Shown here: piece by piece, positions 30,237 to 41,594 of the stretch
Layout of the letters: the number at the start of each line of letters is the position of its first letter
How positions within the stretch are numbered: position 1 is the stretch's first letter
Assembly: GCA_016214145.1 (NCBI GenBank)
Contig: JACRPA010000005.1
Coordinates: 372,001 to 436,000 of the forward strand
DNA from: Rhodocyclales bacterium
Lineage (GTDB): Bacteria > Pseudomonadota > Gammaproteobacteria > Burkholderiales > Rhodocyclaceae
Direction of reading: 5' to 3'
DNA: 64,000 bases
Notes under the pieces: model-generated
Databases searched by the model: none
The model's input: the letters and a program-made list of their open reading frames with translations, nothing else
What the model was told of the DNA's origin: nothing
Made by a program: the position numbers and the translations under genes

Positions 30237-31982
30237 ATGTCCAGGCAAAAGGAAAACCACAACGCACCGGTCGTCGCCAGCCCCGCCGCGACGTGGAAGG
30301 CCGTGCACGATGTCACCGAGGCCGGCATCGATCCGCTCGGCATCGCCGCGCCCCTCAGCCATGCCCAGGTGGCGTGGATGATGCATCCGCAGGAACTGGC
30401 CGAGCTGGGGGCGAAATTCTCCGGCGACCTGATGGCGTTCACCTGGCACGCCTGGAACCGCGCGCTCGGCCTGCCCAGCGAAGACCCGATCCAGCCGCAT
30501 GCCGACGACACGCGCTTCGCCGATCCGGCGTGGAAGGACTCGGCCACCTGGGACATCGTCAAGGAGTGGTATCTCCTGCTCACCCGCAACGTGCAGGATG
30601 CGCTCTACGACACGCCGGCGCTGTCCGGCAAGGAGCGCCGGCGCGCCGCCTTCTGGTGGCGCAAATGGCTCAATGCCATGGCGCCGACGAATTTTCTGCT
30701 GACCAACCCGGTCGCCATGGCCAAGGCCGCCGAGACCAACGGCGAGAGCCTGGTGCGCGGCATGCACAACTTCCTCGAGGACCTGCGCGCCGGCAATGTG
30801 CGCATGACGCGGCCGGAGGATTTCACCGTCGGCAGGAACCTGGCGACGACGCCGGGGGCGGTGGTGTTCCGCAACCGGCTGCTGGAGGTGATCCATTACG
30901 CGCCGACGACGCCGCAGGTGCAGGCCATGCCCATCGTCATCGTCACGCCGTGGATCAACAAGTTCTACATCCTCGACCTGAACCCGAAGAAGAGCCTGGT
31001 GAAATACCTGCTCGACCAGGGCTTCCCGGTGTTCATTACCAGCTGGAAGAACCCGACGCCGGAGATGCGCGATGTCACCTTCGAGGACTACATCCTCGAG
31101 GGCGTCAACGAAGCCATCGAGGCGGCGCGCGGTTTCTGCGGCGTCAAGCAGGTGCATGCCGTCGGCTACTGCATCGGCGGCACGGCGCTGTCGACCTGGA
31201 TGGCCTGGGCCAACCGCAAGTACGGCGACGTCGACAAGGTGCCGGTGGCGCACTGGACGCTGCTCACCACGCTGGTCGATTTCAGCCGGCCGGGCGACAT
31301 CGAGGTCTTCATCGACGAGGGCAGCGTGCGCTGGCTGACCCAGGCCATGCAGGGCAAGGGCTTCCTCGACGGCAAGGAAATGGCTGCCGCCTTCAGATTG
31401 CTGCGCTCGAACAGCCTGATCTGGCAGTACGTCGTGCACGGCTACCTCTACGGCGAGGCGCCGCCGCCCTTCGACGTGCTCTACTGGAACATGGACACCA
31501 CGCGCATGCCCTTCGCCATGCACGAGTGGTACCTGCGCGAACTGTACCTGCACAACAACCTCATCCGGGGCGACGCGCTCACGCTCGGCGGCCAGCCGAT
31601 CGACCTCGGCCGCATCCGCCAGCCGCTGTATGCCGTCTCCGCCGAGGACGACCACATCGCCCCCTGGCAGCAGTGCTTCCGCATTTGCACCCATGTGCCG
31701 GCGGAGAAGCGCTTCGTGCGGTCCTCCTCGGGCCACATCCTCGGCATCGTCAATCCGCCGGTGACCCCGCCCAAGCGCAGCTACCACGTCGGCGTGGCGC
31801 ACCGGCGCGACCGCTTCGAGCAATGGCAGTCACGCGCCGAGGAACATCCCGGCAGCTGGTGGGAAGACTGGATGGCCTGGCTCAAGCCGCAGGCCGGCGA
31901 ACGGGTCGACGCCTACCCCGCAGCGACGAAGCGCTACCCGAAGCTCGCCGAAGCGCCGGGCACTTACGTTCTTGAATCCTGA
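30237..31982 (+). CDS. phaC: Class I poly(3-hydroxyalkanoate) synthase
   Basis: PWINKFYILDLNPKKSLVKYLLDQGFPVFITSWKNP; lipase-like box GYCIGG; SSSGHILGIVNPP. Confidence 0.92.
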   Translation: MSRQKENHNAPVVASPAATWKAVHDVTEAGIDPLGIAAPLSHAQVAWMMHPQELAELGAKFSGDLMAFTWHAWNRALGLPSEDPIQPHADDTRFADPAWKDSATWDIVKEWYLLLTRNVQDALYDTPALSGKERRRAAFWWRKWLNAMAPTNFLLTNPVAMAKAAETNGESLVRGMHNFLEDLRAGNVRMTRPEDFTVGRNLATTPGAVVFRNRLLEVIHYAPTTPQVQAMPIVIVTPWINKFYILDLNPKKSLVKYLLDQGFPVFITSWKNPTPEMRDVTFEDYILEGVNEAIEAARGFCGVKQVHAVGYCIGGTALSTWMAWANRKYGDVDKVPVAHWTLLTTLVDFSRPGDIEVFIDEGSVRWLTQAMQGKGFLDGKEMAAAFRLLRSNSLIWQYVVHGYLYGEAPPPFDVLYWNMDTTRMPFAMHEWYLRELYLHNNLIRGDALTLGGQPIDLGRIRQPLYAVSAEDDHIAPWQQCFRICTHVPAEKRFVRSSSGHILGIVNPPVTPPKRSYHVGVAHRRDRFEQWQSRAEEHPGSWWEDWMAWLKPQAGERVDAYPAATKRYPKLAEAPGTYVLES

Positions 31983-31986
31983 AGCC

Positions 31987-32010
31987 GCCGTCCCACAGGG
32001 ACTGACTTTT
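31987..32010 (+). repeat. 24-bp dispersed motif (GCCGTCCCACAGGGACTGACTTTT)
   Basis: Intergenic, just after phaC stop. Confidence 0.85.
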
Positions 32011-32078
32011 GCGCGGCGACTGCACGCCCCGTCGCGCTGCCACCCTCAGATCAGGAGGGTTTATCCCTGCATCGATTC

Positions 32079-32092
32079 TTGACAGCCGTCAA
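32079..32092. promoter_or_regulatory. FNR/ANR box TTGAC-AGCC-GTCAA
   Basis: Perfect inverted repeat upstream of hemerythrin; no obvious -10 at the ideal distance. Confidence 0.6.
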
Positions 32093-32154
32093 GGCCCAAC
32101 TCCCTGCCGAGCAAGGAGAATCCCTTCTCAAGCAAGACGGAAGGAGACAAGCGA

Positions 32155-32595
32155 ATGAGCGGCATCACCAGCGCCCTGCAACACCATCACAAGCAGTGCG
32201 ACGAGGACTTCGCCGAGGCCGAGGACGCCGCCCGCAAGGGCGACTGGGCGACCTGCGCGGCGAACTACGGCAAGTTCCGCACCGAGCTGCTGGCGCATTT
32301 CGGCGTCGAGGAAGAAGTGCTCTTTCCGGCCTTCGAGCAGCGCACCGGCATGGCCGGCGGCCCGACCCAGGTCATGCGCGGCGAACATGTGCAGATGCGC
32401 GACCTGATCAAGCAGATGGACGAAGCCCTGGCGCAGAAGAACGCCGATGGCTTCGGCGGCGCCGCGGAAACCCTCCTCATCATGATGCAGCAGCACAACA
32501 TGAAGGAGGAGAACATCCTCTATCCGATGATCGACCAGGCCCTCGGCCAGGACGGCGAGATCCAGTCCCGCGTCACGGCCGGCCTGAACGCCTAG
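32155..32595 (+). CDS. Hemerythrin domain-containing protein
   Basis: ALQHHHKQCDEDFAEAED, HFGVEEEVLFPAFEQ, GEHVQMRDLI, MMQQHNMKEENILYPMID. Confidence 0.94.
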   Translation: MSGITSALQHHHKQCDEDFAEAEDAARKGDWATCAANYGKFRTELLAHFGVEEEVLFPAFEQRTGMAGGPTQVMRGEHVQMRDLIKQMDEALAQKNADGFGGAAETLLIMMQQHNMKEENILYPMIDQALGQDGEIQSRVTAGLNA

Positions 32596-32606
32596 ACGGA
32601 ACCGAC

Positions 32607-32828
32607 ATGGCCGAGGAAAGGGTGATCGACGGCCGGGGGCTGATGCCGCCGGAACCGATGGAGCTGACCCTCACCGCCCTGGACACGCTGCCGGACGGGG
32701 AGGAGCTGACCCTGCTGCTCTATTGCGAGCCGCACCCGCTTTACGGCATCCTCAGGCAGAACGGCTACACGCACCGCTCGCAAACCCGCCCCGACGGCAC
32801 CGTAGAAATCCATATCCGGAAAGTCTGA
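32607..32828 (+). CDS. DUF2249 domain-containing protein
   Basis: VIDGRGLMPPEPMELTLTALDTLPDGEELTLLLYCEPHPLYGILRQNGYTHR. Confidence 0.85.
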   Translation: MAEERVIDGRGLMPPEPMELTLTALDTLPDGEELTLLLYCEPHPLYGILRQNGYTHRSQTRPDGTVEIHIRKV

Positions 32829-32837
32829 AGGGCAGCC

Positions 32838-34154
32838 ATGCAACCCGGCCTCTCCTTCGAGCAGGCGCCGCCCATCTCGGTGCCTTTCCGCTTCTTCCTC
32901 ACCGCGCCGCTTTTCGGCATGGCGGCCGGCCTGCTGCTGCTCTGGCAGGGGCCGGCGGCGCTGGCCTCGCGCTGGACCTCGGCGGCGCTGGCGCTCACCC
33001 ACCTCCTCGCCGTCGGCTTCATGCTGCAGGCGATGTGCGGCGCGCTGCTGCAGATGCTGCCCGTGGCGGCGGGGGCCAACATCTGGCAGCCGCGCCGCGT
33101 CACGCAGTTCACCCATGCCGGCCTGACCGTCGGCACGCTGCTCCTGGTGGCCGGCTTCCTTTTCGAGACGGCATGGTTTTTCCGCATCGCCGTGCCCTTC
33201 ATGACGGTATCGCTGGGCGCCTTCGCGCTGATCGTGCTCATCGCGCTGTTCCGCACGCCGGCGCAGGGGCCGACCATCATCGCGCTGCGCATTGCGGTGT
33301 TCGGCCTGATCGTGACGATTACCCTGGGCGCCACCCTGGCGAGCAGCTTCGGCTGGCAGCTGGCGCTGCCGCTGACCGAAATAACGCATGTCCACGCGGC
33401 CTGGGGATTGGGCGGCTGGAGCCTGCTGCTGGTGGCCGGCGTGGCCTACCTGGTGGTGCCGATGTTCCAGTTGACGCCGCCCTATCCGGCCTGGCTCACG
33501 CGCAGCTTTTCGGTGACCCTGTTCTTCCTGCTGGCGGCCTGGTCGATCACCTGGCTGCCGCTGCAGCGGCCTGACGGCTTTCAGGTCGCGCTGGCGTGCG
33601 CCGCGGCGCTGCTCGCCGTGGTGTTCGCGGCGGTGACGCTGCGCCTGCAGGCGCAGCGTCGGCGCAAGGTGATCGAGCCGACCCTGCTGTTCTGGCGGGT
33701 GGCGATGGCGAGCCTCGTCGTGGCGGCTTCAGCCGTCATCGTGCAGCAGCTCAACCCGGGGACCGAGGACTATGCCGGAACGCCCTTCCTGCTCGGCGTG
33801 CTGCTCATGGTGGGGGTGTTCATGCCGGTCATCAGCGGCATGCTCTACAAGATCATGCCTTTCCTCAACTGGATGCATTTGCAGAAGATCGGCAGGCCGG
33901 GCCTGGTGGTGCCGAACATGCGCCAGATGATCCCGGAGCCGCGCATGATGATGCAGTTCAGGCTGCACCTTGCGGCGCTGGCGTTGCTGCTCGGCGCGGT
34001 GCCGTTGCCCTGGCTGGTCTATCCCGGCGGCGTGGCGCTGATCGCCTCGTGCATCTGGCTGGAGTGGAACCTGGTCGTGGCGACGCGCAACTTCGCGCGC
34101 TTCAGCCGCGAACTGGAAGAACGGCTGGCCCAGGAGCAGGCGCCGTCCTCATGA
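32838..34154 (+). CDS. Uncharacterised polytopic membrane protein with conserved-looking intramembrane His/Met
   Basis: 438 aa, many TM segments; ALTHLLAVGFMLQAMCGALLQMLPVAAG, FTHAGLTVG, EITHVHAAWGLGGW, MPFLNWMHLQKIG. Confidence 0.8.
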   Translation: MQPGLSFEQAPPISVPFRFFLTAPLFGMAAGLLLLWQGPAALASRWTSAALALTHLLAVGFMLQAMCGALLQMLPVAAGANIWQPRRVTQFTHAGLTVGTLLLVAGFLFETAWFFRIAVPFMTVSLGAFALIVLIALFRTPAQGPTIIALRIAVFGLIVTITLGATLASSFGWQLALPLTEITHVHAAWGLGGWSLLLVAGVAYLVVPMFQLTPPYPAWLTRSFSVTLFFLLAAWSITWLPLQRPDGFQVALACAAALLAVVFAAVTLRLQAQRRRKVIEPTLLFWRVAMASLVVAASAVIVQQLNPGTEDYAGTPFLLGVLLMVGVFMPVISGMLYKIMPFLNWMHLQKIGRPGLVVPNMRQMIPEPRMMMQFRLHLAALALLLGAVPLPWLVYPGGVALIASCIWLEWNLVVATRNFARFSRELEERLAQEQAPSS

Positions 34155-34233
34155 CCCCGCCCAGCGGGCGGGGCTGGCCAGTCGCCCCCTCGCTTGGCGG
34201 GGGAGGATGGGTGGGGGTGCCCTGAAATGCTTC

Positions 34234-34264
34234 GGGCAAGGGCGGCGCAGCGCCGCCCTTGCCC
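34234..34264. terminator. Bidirectional hairpin between convergent genes
   Basis: 15-bp perfect arms GGGCAAGGGCGGCGC/GCGCCGCCCTTGCCC around a single A. Confidence 0.65.
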
Positions 34265-34266
34265 GA

Positions 34267-34959
34267 TCAGGGCTCGTATTCGCGCAGCCGCTTCACGCCA
34301 TGCACCGTGACGTGCTTGCCGTGCACGCTGATGAGCTTGGTGGATGCCAGGTCGTGGAAAATGCGCGAGAGGGTTTCCGGCGTGAGGTTGAGCCGCGACG
34401 CGATGACCTGCTTGCTGGTGGGCAGGTCGATCTCGACATCGCGCGACTCGTCCTCGCCATGATCGGTGCGCTGCAGCAGGAAACCGATGACGCGCTGCGT
34501 GCTGGAGCGCAGCGAGTAGGATTCGACGTCGCGGATCAGGCCGTGCAATCTCAGGGCCAGGCCGGCCAGCATGCGGCGGGCGAAGGAGGCGTCGGTTTCG
34601 AGCATCTCGAATACGGCCTGGCGGGCGATGTGCAGCAGCAGCGAGTCGGCGAGCGACTCGGCGAAGACGGGGTAGGGACGGTCCATGAACATGACGGCCT
34701 CGCCGAAGCTCTGCTGGGGCCCCAGGATCTCGACCACCTTCTCGTTGCCGGCGGCCGAGGGGAAGGCGAGCTTCATCTGGCCGTACACGATGGCGTAGAA
34801 GCCGCGCGACGGATCGCCCTTCTGGAACAGCATCTCGCCCTTGTGCAGGCGCTTCTCCCGCGTTTGCGAGGCGAGAAGTTCGATCTGTTCCGGACTGAGC
34901 TCCTGGAACAGGGGAATTCTTCGGAGTATTTGAGCTATGTCGAGCTTGTCGTTATGCAT
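34267..34959 (-). CDS. Crp/Fnr family regulator (DNR-like, no N-terminal Cys cluster)
   Basis: MHNDKLDIAQILRRIPLFQELSPEQIELLA; C-terminal LPTSKQVIASRLNLTPETLSRIFHDL; ATG 34959. Confidence 0.9.
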   Translation of the reverse strand: MHNDKLDIAQILRRIPLFQELSPEQIELLASQTREKRLHKGEMLFQKGDPSRGFYAIVYGQMKLAFPSAAGNEKVVEILGPQQSFGEAVMFMDRPYPVFAESLADSLLLHIARQAVFEMLETDASFARRMLAGLALRLHGLIRDVESYSLRSSTQRVIGFLLQRTDHGEDESRDVEIDLPTSKQVIASRLNLTPETLSRIFHDLASTKLISVHGKHVTVHGVKRLREYEP

Positions 34960-35085
34960 TGAGAGACCCTTACCGGCTCTGACGGGGGCGCGGCGCGTGA
35001 AACATACCATGGAAAGCCCGGCTCAGGCGAGTCGTCCTGCCTCAAGCTGCGGCCCGACGGCCTGCAGGGGTAGAATTCGCCCCCC

Positions 35086-35484
35086 ATGACATACCTCATT
35101 CTCAAGCACCTCCACGTCACCTGCGTGGCGATCTCGATCGCCGGCTTCTTCCTGCGCGGCATCTGGATGCTGAAGGATTCGCCGATGCTCGACCGGCTCT
35201 GGGTGCGGGTGGTGCCGCATGTGAACGACACGCTGCTGCTGGCCGCCGCCATCGGCCTGTCGATCGTGCAGCGGCAGTATCCCTTCGTGCACGGCTGGGT
35301 GACGGCCAAGGTGCTGGGCCTGCTGGCCTACATCGGCTTCGGCATGTTCGCCCTGCGGCGCGGGCGCAGCAAGGCGCTGCGCACGGGCTTCTGGCTGGCC
35401 TCGCTGGCCAGCTTCGCCTACATCGTTTCGGTGGCGCTGACGAAAGACCCCTGGGGCTTTCTGGCCTTGCAGGTCGGCCTTTAG
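35086..35484 (+). CDS. SirB family membrane protein
   Basis: MTYLILKHLHVTCVAISIAGFFLRGIWML...RVVPHVNDTLLLAAAIGLSI. Confidence 0.88.
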   Translation: MTYLILKHLHVTCVAISIAGFFLRGIWMLKDSPMLDRLWVRVVPHVNDTLLLAAAIGLSIVQRQYPFVHGWVTAKVLGLLAYIGFGMFALRRGRSKALRTGFWLASLASFAYIVSVALTKDPWGFLALQVGL

Positions 35485-35546
35485 GCCGACGATGGCCGGT
35501 GTCCCACAGGGATTTCCTTCGGTCATCGGGCTGAAGCCCGACCTAC
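35470..35546. repeat. REP-like element, copy C (contains GGTGTCCCACAGGGATTTCCTTCGGTCAT)
   Basis: CAGGTCGGCCTTTAGGCCGAC...TCGGGCTGAAGCCCGACCTAC; contains the SirB stop codon. Confidence 0.85.
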
Positions 35547-35551
35547 GTTCT

Positions 35552-36337
35552 TCAGCGCGGCTGGTGGTTCAGAAGTTTCTTCAGGCCGGCGCCGTCGAGG
35601 ATGCGGATGTGCTTCTGCTGCACGGCGATGAGGCCTTCCTCCTGGAAGCGCGAGAAGGCGCGGCTCACCGTTTCCAGCTTCAGGCCGAGGTAGCTGCCGA
35701 TTTCCTCCCGCGTCATGCGCAGGTGGAATTCCGCCGCCGAATAGCCGCGCGAGGTGAAACGCTGCGACATGTTGAGCAGGAAGGCGGCCAGCCGCTCCTC
35801 GGCGCGCATGGTGCCGAGCAGCATCATCAGGCCCTGGTCGCGCACCAGTTCCCGGCTCATGACCTTGTGGAAATTATGCTGCAGCGTCTTGATTTCGCGC
35901 GACAGCTGCTCCAGCTGGGAGAAGGGGATGATGCAGACTTCGCTGTCCTCCAGCGCGACGGCGTTGCAGGAATGCACCTCGGTGCCGATGCCGTCCATGC
36001 CGAGGATCTCGCCGGCCATCTGGAAGCCGGTGACCTGGTCGCGGCCGTCCTCGAGCAGGATGTCGGTCTTGAAGAAGCCGGTGCGCACGGCATAGATGGC
36101 CTCGAAGGGATCGCCGGCCCGGTAGAGGTTCTGCTGGCGCTTCAGCTTGCGGCGGGCGCCGACCAGGCTGTCGAGCTTGGCCAGTTCCTCCTTGCTCAGG
36201 CCTTCGGAAAGGCACAGTTCATGCAGGCTGCATTGGGAACAGGCCGCCTTGATGGCGACCAGGCTGACGGGAACGGCGGATTTGTTGGGCAATTCCGTCT
36301 CGCTTTCTCTCTCTGTTGATTGGCCGCTTTGATCCAT
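35552..36337 (-). CDS. fnr: FNR-type Crp/Fnr regulator (paralog 2)
   Basis: CSQCSLHELC, central VHSCNA Cys, recognition helix LETVSRAFSRFQ; divergent from hemN; alternative start 36367. Confidence 0.93.
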   Translation of the reverse strand: MDQSGQSTERESETELPNKSAVPVSLVAIKAACSQCSLHELCLSEGLSKEELAKLDSLVGARRKLKRQQNLYRAGDPFEAIYAVRTGFFKTDILLEDGRDQVTGFQMAGEILGMDGIGTEVHSCNAVALEDSEVCIIPFSQLEQLSREIKTLQHNFHKVMSRELVRDQGLMMLLGTMRAEERLAAFLLNMSQRFTSRGYSAAEFHLRMTREEIGSYLGLKLETVSRAFSRFQEEGLIAVQQKHIRILDGAGLKKLLNHQPR

Positions 36338-36342
36338 GTCAA
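36329..36342. promoter_or_regulatory. FNR box TTGAT-CCAT-GTCAA between fnr and hemN
   Basis: Perfect palindromic half-sites; overlaps the assumed fnr ATG; suitably placed upstream of hemN. Confidence 0.75.
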
Positions 36343-36404
36343 TACGATAAGCAGGTCGATGCGGCATCTTTCCTCATCGTCCCGCAGCACTGCTCCAGTA
36401 CCGC

Positions 36405-37799
36405 ATGAACGCGACTTTTCAGGATCTTATTTTCGACCCGCAACTCATTCGCCGGTTCGACGTGAACGGACCCCGTTACACCTCGTACCCGACGGCCGAC
36501 CGCTTCGTCGAGGCCTTCGATGCCGACGCCTATCGGCTTTGGCTGGGCAAACGCACCGTCGGCGGCATCAGCAGACCGCTTTCATTATACGTGCACATCC
36601 CCTTCTGCAACACCATCTGCTACTACTGCGCCTGCAACAAGATCATCACCAAGGACCATGGCCGTTCCGCCAAGTACCTGAAATACCTGGGCAAGGAGCT
36701 GGCCCTGCAGTCCGGCTACCTGGAGGGCAGCCACGACGTGGTGCAGCTGCACTGGGGCGGCGGCACGCCGACCTTCCTCTCCCACGACGAGATGCGGCAG
36801 CTGATGGGCTCGATCCGCGAGCATTTCCGCCTGCTGCCCAACGGCGAGTATTCCATCGAGGTCGACCCGCGCAAGGTCGACGAGGCGACGGTGGCCCTGT
36901 TGGGCGAACTGGGCTTCAACCGCATGAGCCTGGGCGTGCAGGATTTCGATCCCGCGGTGCAGGAAGCGGTCAACCGGGTGCAGAGCATCGAGGAGACGGA
37001 AACCGTGCTGCGCGCGGCGCGCGCCAACGGCTTCAAGTCGATTTCCGTGGATCTCATCTACGGCCTGCCCAAGCAGAACGTCATCAGCTTCAACCGCACG
37101 CTGGAAGAGGTTATTCGCCTCTCGCCCGACCGCCTGTCGATCTACAACTACGCGCACCTGCCAAGCCTGTTCAAGCCGCAGCGGCGCATCGCCGATGCCG
37201 AGCTGCCCACGGCCGACGCCAAGCTGCAGATCCTCCAGCTGGCCATCCGCCGGCTCACCGAGGCGGGCTACGTGTACATCGGCATGGACCACTTCGCCAA
37301 GCCCGACGACGAACTGGCCGTGGCCCAGCGCCAGGGCCGGCTGCACCGCAATTTCCAGGGCTACTCGACGCACGCCGAGTGCGACATGATGTCCTTCGGC
37401 ATTTCCTCCATCAGCATGGTCGGACCCAGCTACTGCCAGAACGTCAAGACGCTCGACGAGTACTACGACCGGCTCGACAACGGCGCGCTGCCGGTGATGC
37501 GCGGCATCGAGCTGACGCCGGACGACCTGCTGCGGCGCTCGATCATCCAGGCGCTGATGTGCCACTTCGAGGTGTCCATCGAGGCGCTCGAGGTGGCCCA
37601 CCTGATCGACTTCAAGCGCTACTTCGCGGCCGAGATCGACGACCTGCGCGAGATGGAGAAGGGCGGCCTGATCAAACTCGACGACAAGTGGATCAGCGTG
37701 CAGCCGCGCGGCCGCATGCTGGTGCGCGCCATCGCCATGGTGTTCGACCGCTACCTGCGCGCCGACCGCGAGCGGGCGCGTTACTCGAAAGTCATTTAG
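36405..37799 (+). CDS. hemN: Oxygen-independent coproporphyrinogen III oxidase
   Basis: GPRYTSYPTADRF, radical SAM CNTICYYCACNK, GVQDFDPAVQ, YIGMDHFAKPDDELA. Confidence 0.97.
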   Translation: MNATFQDLIFDPQLIRRFDVNGPRYTSYPTADRFVEAFDADAYRLWLGKRTVGGISRPLSLYVHIPFCNTICYYCACNKIITKDHGRSAKYLKYLGKELALQSGYLEGSHDVVQLHWGGGTPTFLSHDEMRQLMGSIREHFRLLPNGEYSIEVDPRKVDEATVALLGELGFNRMSLGVQDFDPAVQEAVNRVQSIEETETVLRAARANGFKSISVDLIYGLPKQNVISFNRTLEEVIRLSPDRLSIYNYAHLPSLFKPQRRIADAELPTADAKLQILQLAIRRLTEAGYVYIGMDHFAKPDDELAVAQRQGRLHRNFQGYSTHAECDMMSFGISSISMVGPSYCQNVKTLDEYYDRLDNGALPVMRGIELTPDDLLRRSIIQALMCHFEVSIEALEVAHLIDFKRYFAAEIDDLREMEKGGLIKLDDKWISVQPRGRMLVRAIAMVFDRYLRADRERARYSKVI

Positions 37800-37884
37800 T
37801 GAGGCGTGAGGGGTGAGGAGTGAGGGGTAACACCCTCGATGTTTTTACTCCTCACTCCTCACCCCTTACTCCTCACGCCTCACG
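37800..37884. repeat. GTGAGG(C/G)GTGAGG tandem/inverted repeat hairpin
   Basis: gtgaggcgtgaggggtgaggagtgaggggtaa vs ctcctcactcctcaccccttactcctcacgcctcac, approx 25-35 nt complementary arms. Confidence 0.8.
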
Positions 37885-38589
37885 ATGCCCGACACAGGTT
37901 ACATCGCCGTTTTCCTCATCGGCCTGCTCGGCGGCACGCACTGCATGGCCATGTGCGGCGGCATCGTCGGCGCGCTGACGGTCGGAACGCCTGCCGGCCG
38001 GCCGCAGTGGCCGCTGCACCTCGCCTACAACCTCGGCCGCATCTCCAGCTATGCCCTCGCCGGCGCTATCCTGGGCGCCGTCGGCAGCGCCGGCCTGCTG
38101 CTCAACGACGCGCTGCCGGTGCAGATGACGCTCTACGTGCTGGCCAACCTGATGCTGGCGGCGCTCGGCCTGTATCTCATCGGCGTGCCGCAGGGACTGA
38201 CTTTCCTCGAACGGGCCGGACAGAAGATCTGGGCGCGCATCCAGCCGCTGACGCGCCGCTTCCTGCCCGCCACTTCCGTCTCGCGCGCGCTGCCGCTCGG
38301 CATGCTGTGGGGTTTCCTTCCTTGCGGCATGGTCTATTCGGTGCTCACCACGGCGCTGCTCACCGGCAGCGCCCTGCGCGGAGCGGGGCTGATGCTGGCC
38401 TTCGGCGCAGGCACCTTGCCCAACCTGCTGCTGGCAGGGTTTCTCCTGCGGCGCTTCCGCGATATCGTTCAGGGCCGCCCCGTGCGCCTCGCCTCCGGTC
38501 TGCTGGTGCTCGGTTTCGGCGTGTGGGGCCTGTTCAACGCCACCTCGCTCGGCGGACGGCTATGGCAGGGAATTGTCTGCGCGGTCTAG
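37885..38589 (+). CDS. Sulfite exporter TauE/SafE family-like protein (CcoS/CcoI-associated type)
   Basis: MPDTGYIAVFLIGLLGGTHCMAMCGGIVGAL; MLWGFLPCGMVYSVLTTALLTGS. Confidence 0.88.
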   Translation: MPDTGYIAVFLIGLLGGTHCMAMCGGIVGALTVGTPAGRPQWPLHLAYNLGRISSYALAGAILGAVGSAGLLLNDALPVQMTLYVLANLMLAALGLYLIGVPQGLTFLERAGQKIWARIQPLTRRFLPATSVSRALPLGMLWGFLPCGMVYSVLTTALLTGSALRGAGLMLAFGAGTLPNLLLAGFLLRRFRDIVQGRPVRLASGLLVLGFGVWGLFNATSLGGRLWQGIVCAV

Positions 38590-38601
38590 AATCGAATTGT
38601 T

Positions 38602-40808
<2,207 letters not shown>

Positions 40809-40812
<4 letters not shown>

Positions 40813-41291
40813 AGCTGCACCGCCTTGCATTCGCCGTGTTGTGCGGACTGACTTTTGCCGCGCAGGCGCAGACGACCCTCGGCGCCAACGAGCCGCCCAT
40901 TTTCGACGCCGCGCGTCTGGGCGCCGCCGCGGAGACTGCGAAGATCCTCAAGGCCGATCCGGCCATGCGCGATGCGCGCAACCAGCTCGGCTCGACGCCG
41001 CTGCATCTGGCCGCCACCAACGGCGACAGCGGGCCGCTTAAGGCGCTGATCGCCGCCGGCGCCGACGTCAATGCGCGCGACAAGGAGGACAACACGCCGC
41101 TGCACATGGCGGCCTATGCCGGCAAGTCGGAAGCGGCCCGCCTGCTGCTCGAAGCCGGCGCCGATGTGAACGCCAAGTCGACGGGCGGGCGCACGCCGCT
41201 GTCGCTGGCGCGCAAGTCGCGCGCCGACGAGACGGCCGGCATCATTTCGTTGTGGGTGCTCAAGGGCTGCAAACCCGGCAAGCCCTGCTGA
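40809..41291 (+). CDS. Ankyrin repeat domain-containing protein
   Basis: [74 protein letters not shown]. Confidence 0.94.
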
Positions 41292-41302
41292 AAGGAAACA
41301 TC

Positions 41303-41509
41303 ATGGAAACGACAACCATCAAGGTCGAAGGCATGTCCTGCGGCGGCTGCGTCAAGAGCGTCACCAACGTGCTCGGCGCGCTGCCCGGTGTCGCCAAAGC
41401 CGAAGTCTCGCTGGAGAACAAGAGCGCCCGCGTCGAATACGAGGCGGGCCGCGTCACGCGCGAGGACATGAAGCGCGTCATCGTCGACGCCGGTTTCGAG
41501 GCGGAGTGA
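41303..41509 (+). CDS. Heavy-metal-associated domain protein (CopZ-like)
   Basis: METTTIKVEGMSCGGCVKSVTNVLGALPGVAKAEVSLENKSARVEY. Confidence 0.92.
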   Translation: METTTIKVEGMSCGGCVKSVTNVLGALPGVAKAEVSLENKSARVEYEAGRVTREDMKRVIVDAGFEAE

Positions 41510-41529
41510 GCGCGCGAGATTGTCTCCAT

Positions 41530-41557
41530 GTGGGAGCGGCGTGGACGCCGCTCCCAC
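41530..41557. repeat. REP-like/terminator hairpin GTGGGAGCGGCGT-GG-ACGCCGCTCCCAC
   Basis: 13-bp perfect arms immediately after copZ. Confidence 0.8.
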
Positions 41558-41594
41558 GGGGGCGGAGGCAGGCTTTACTCAAGCTGATTTCCGC

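Noticed and set aside
37800-37884. Possible CRISPR array
   Set aside because: Units are short, contiguous and palindromic with no spacers; no cas genes in the window.
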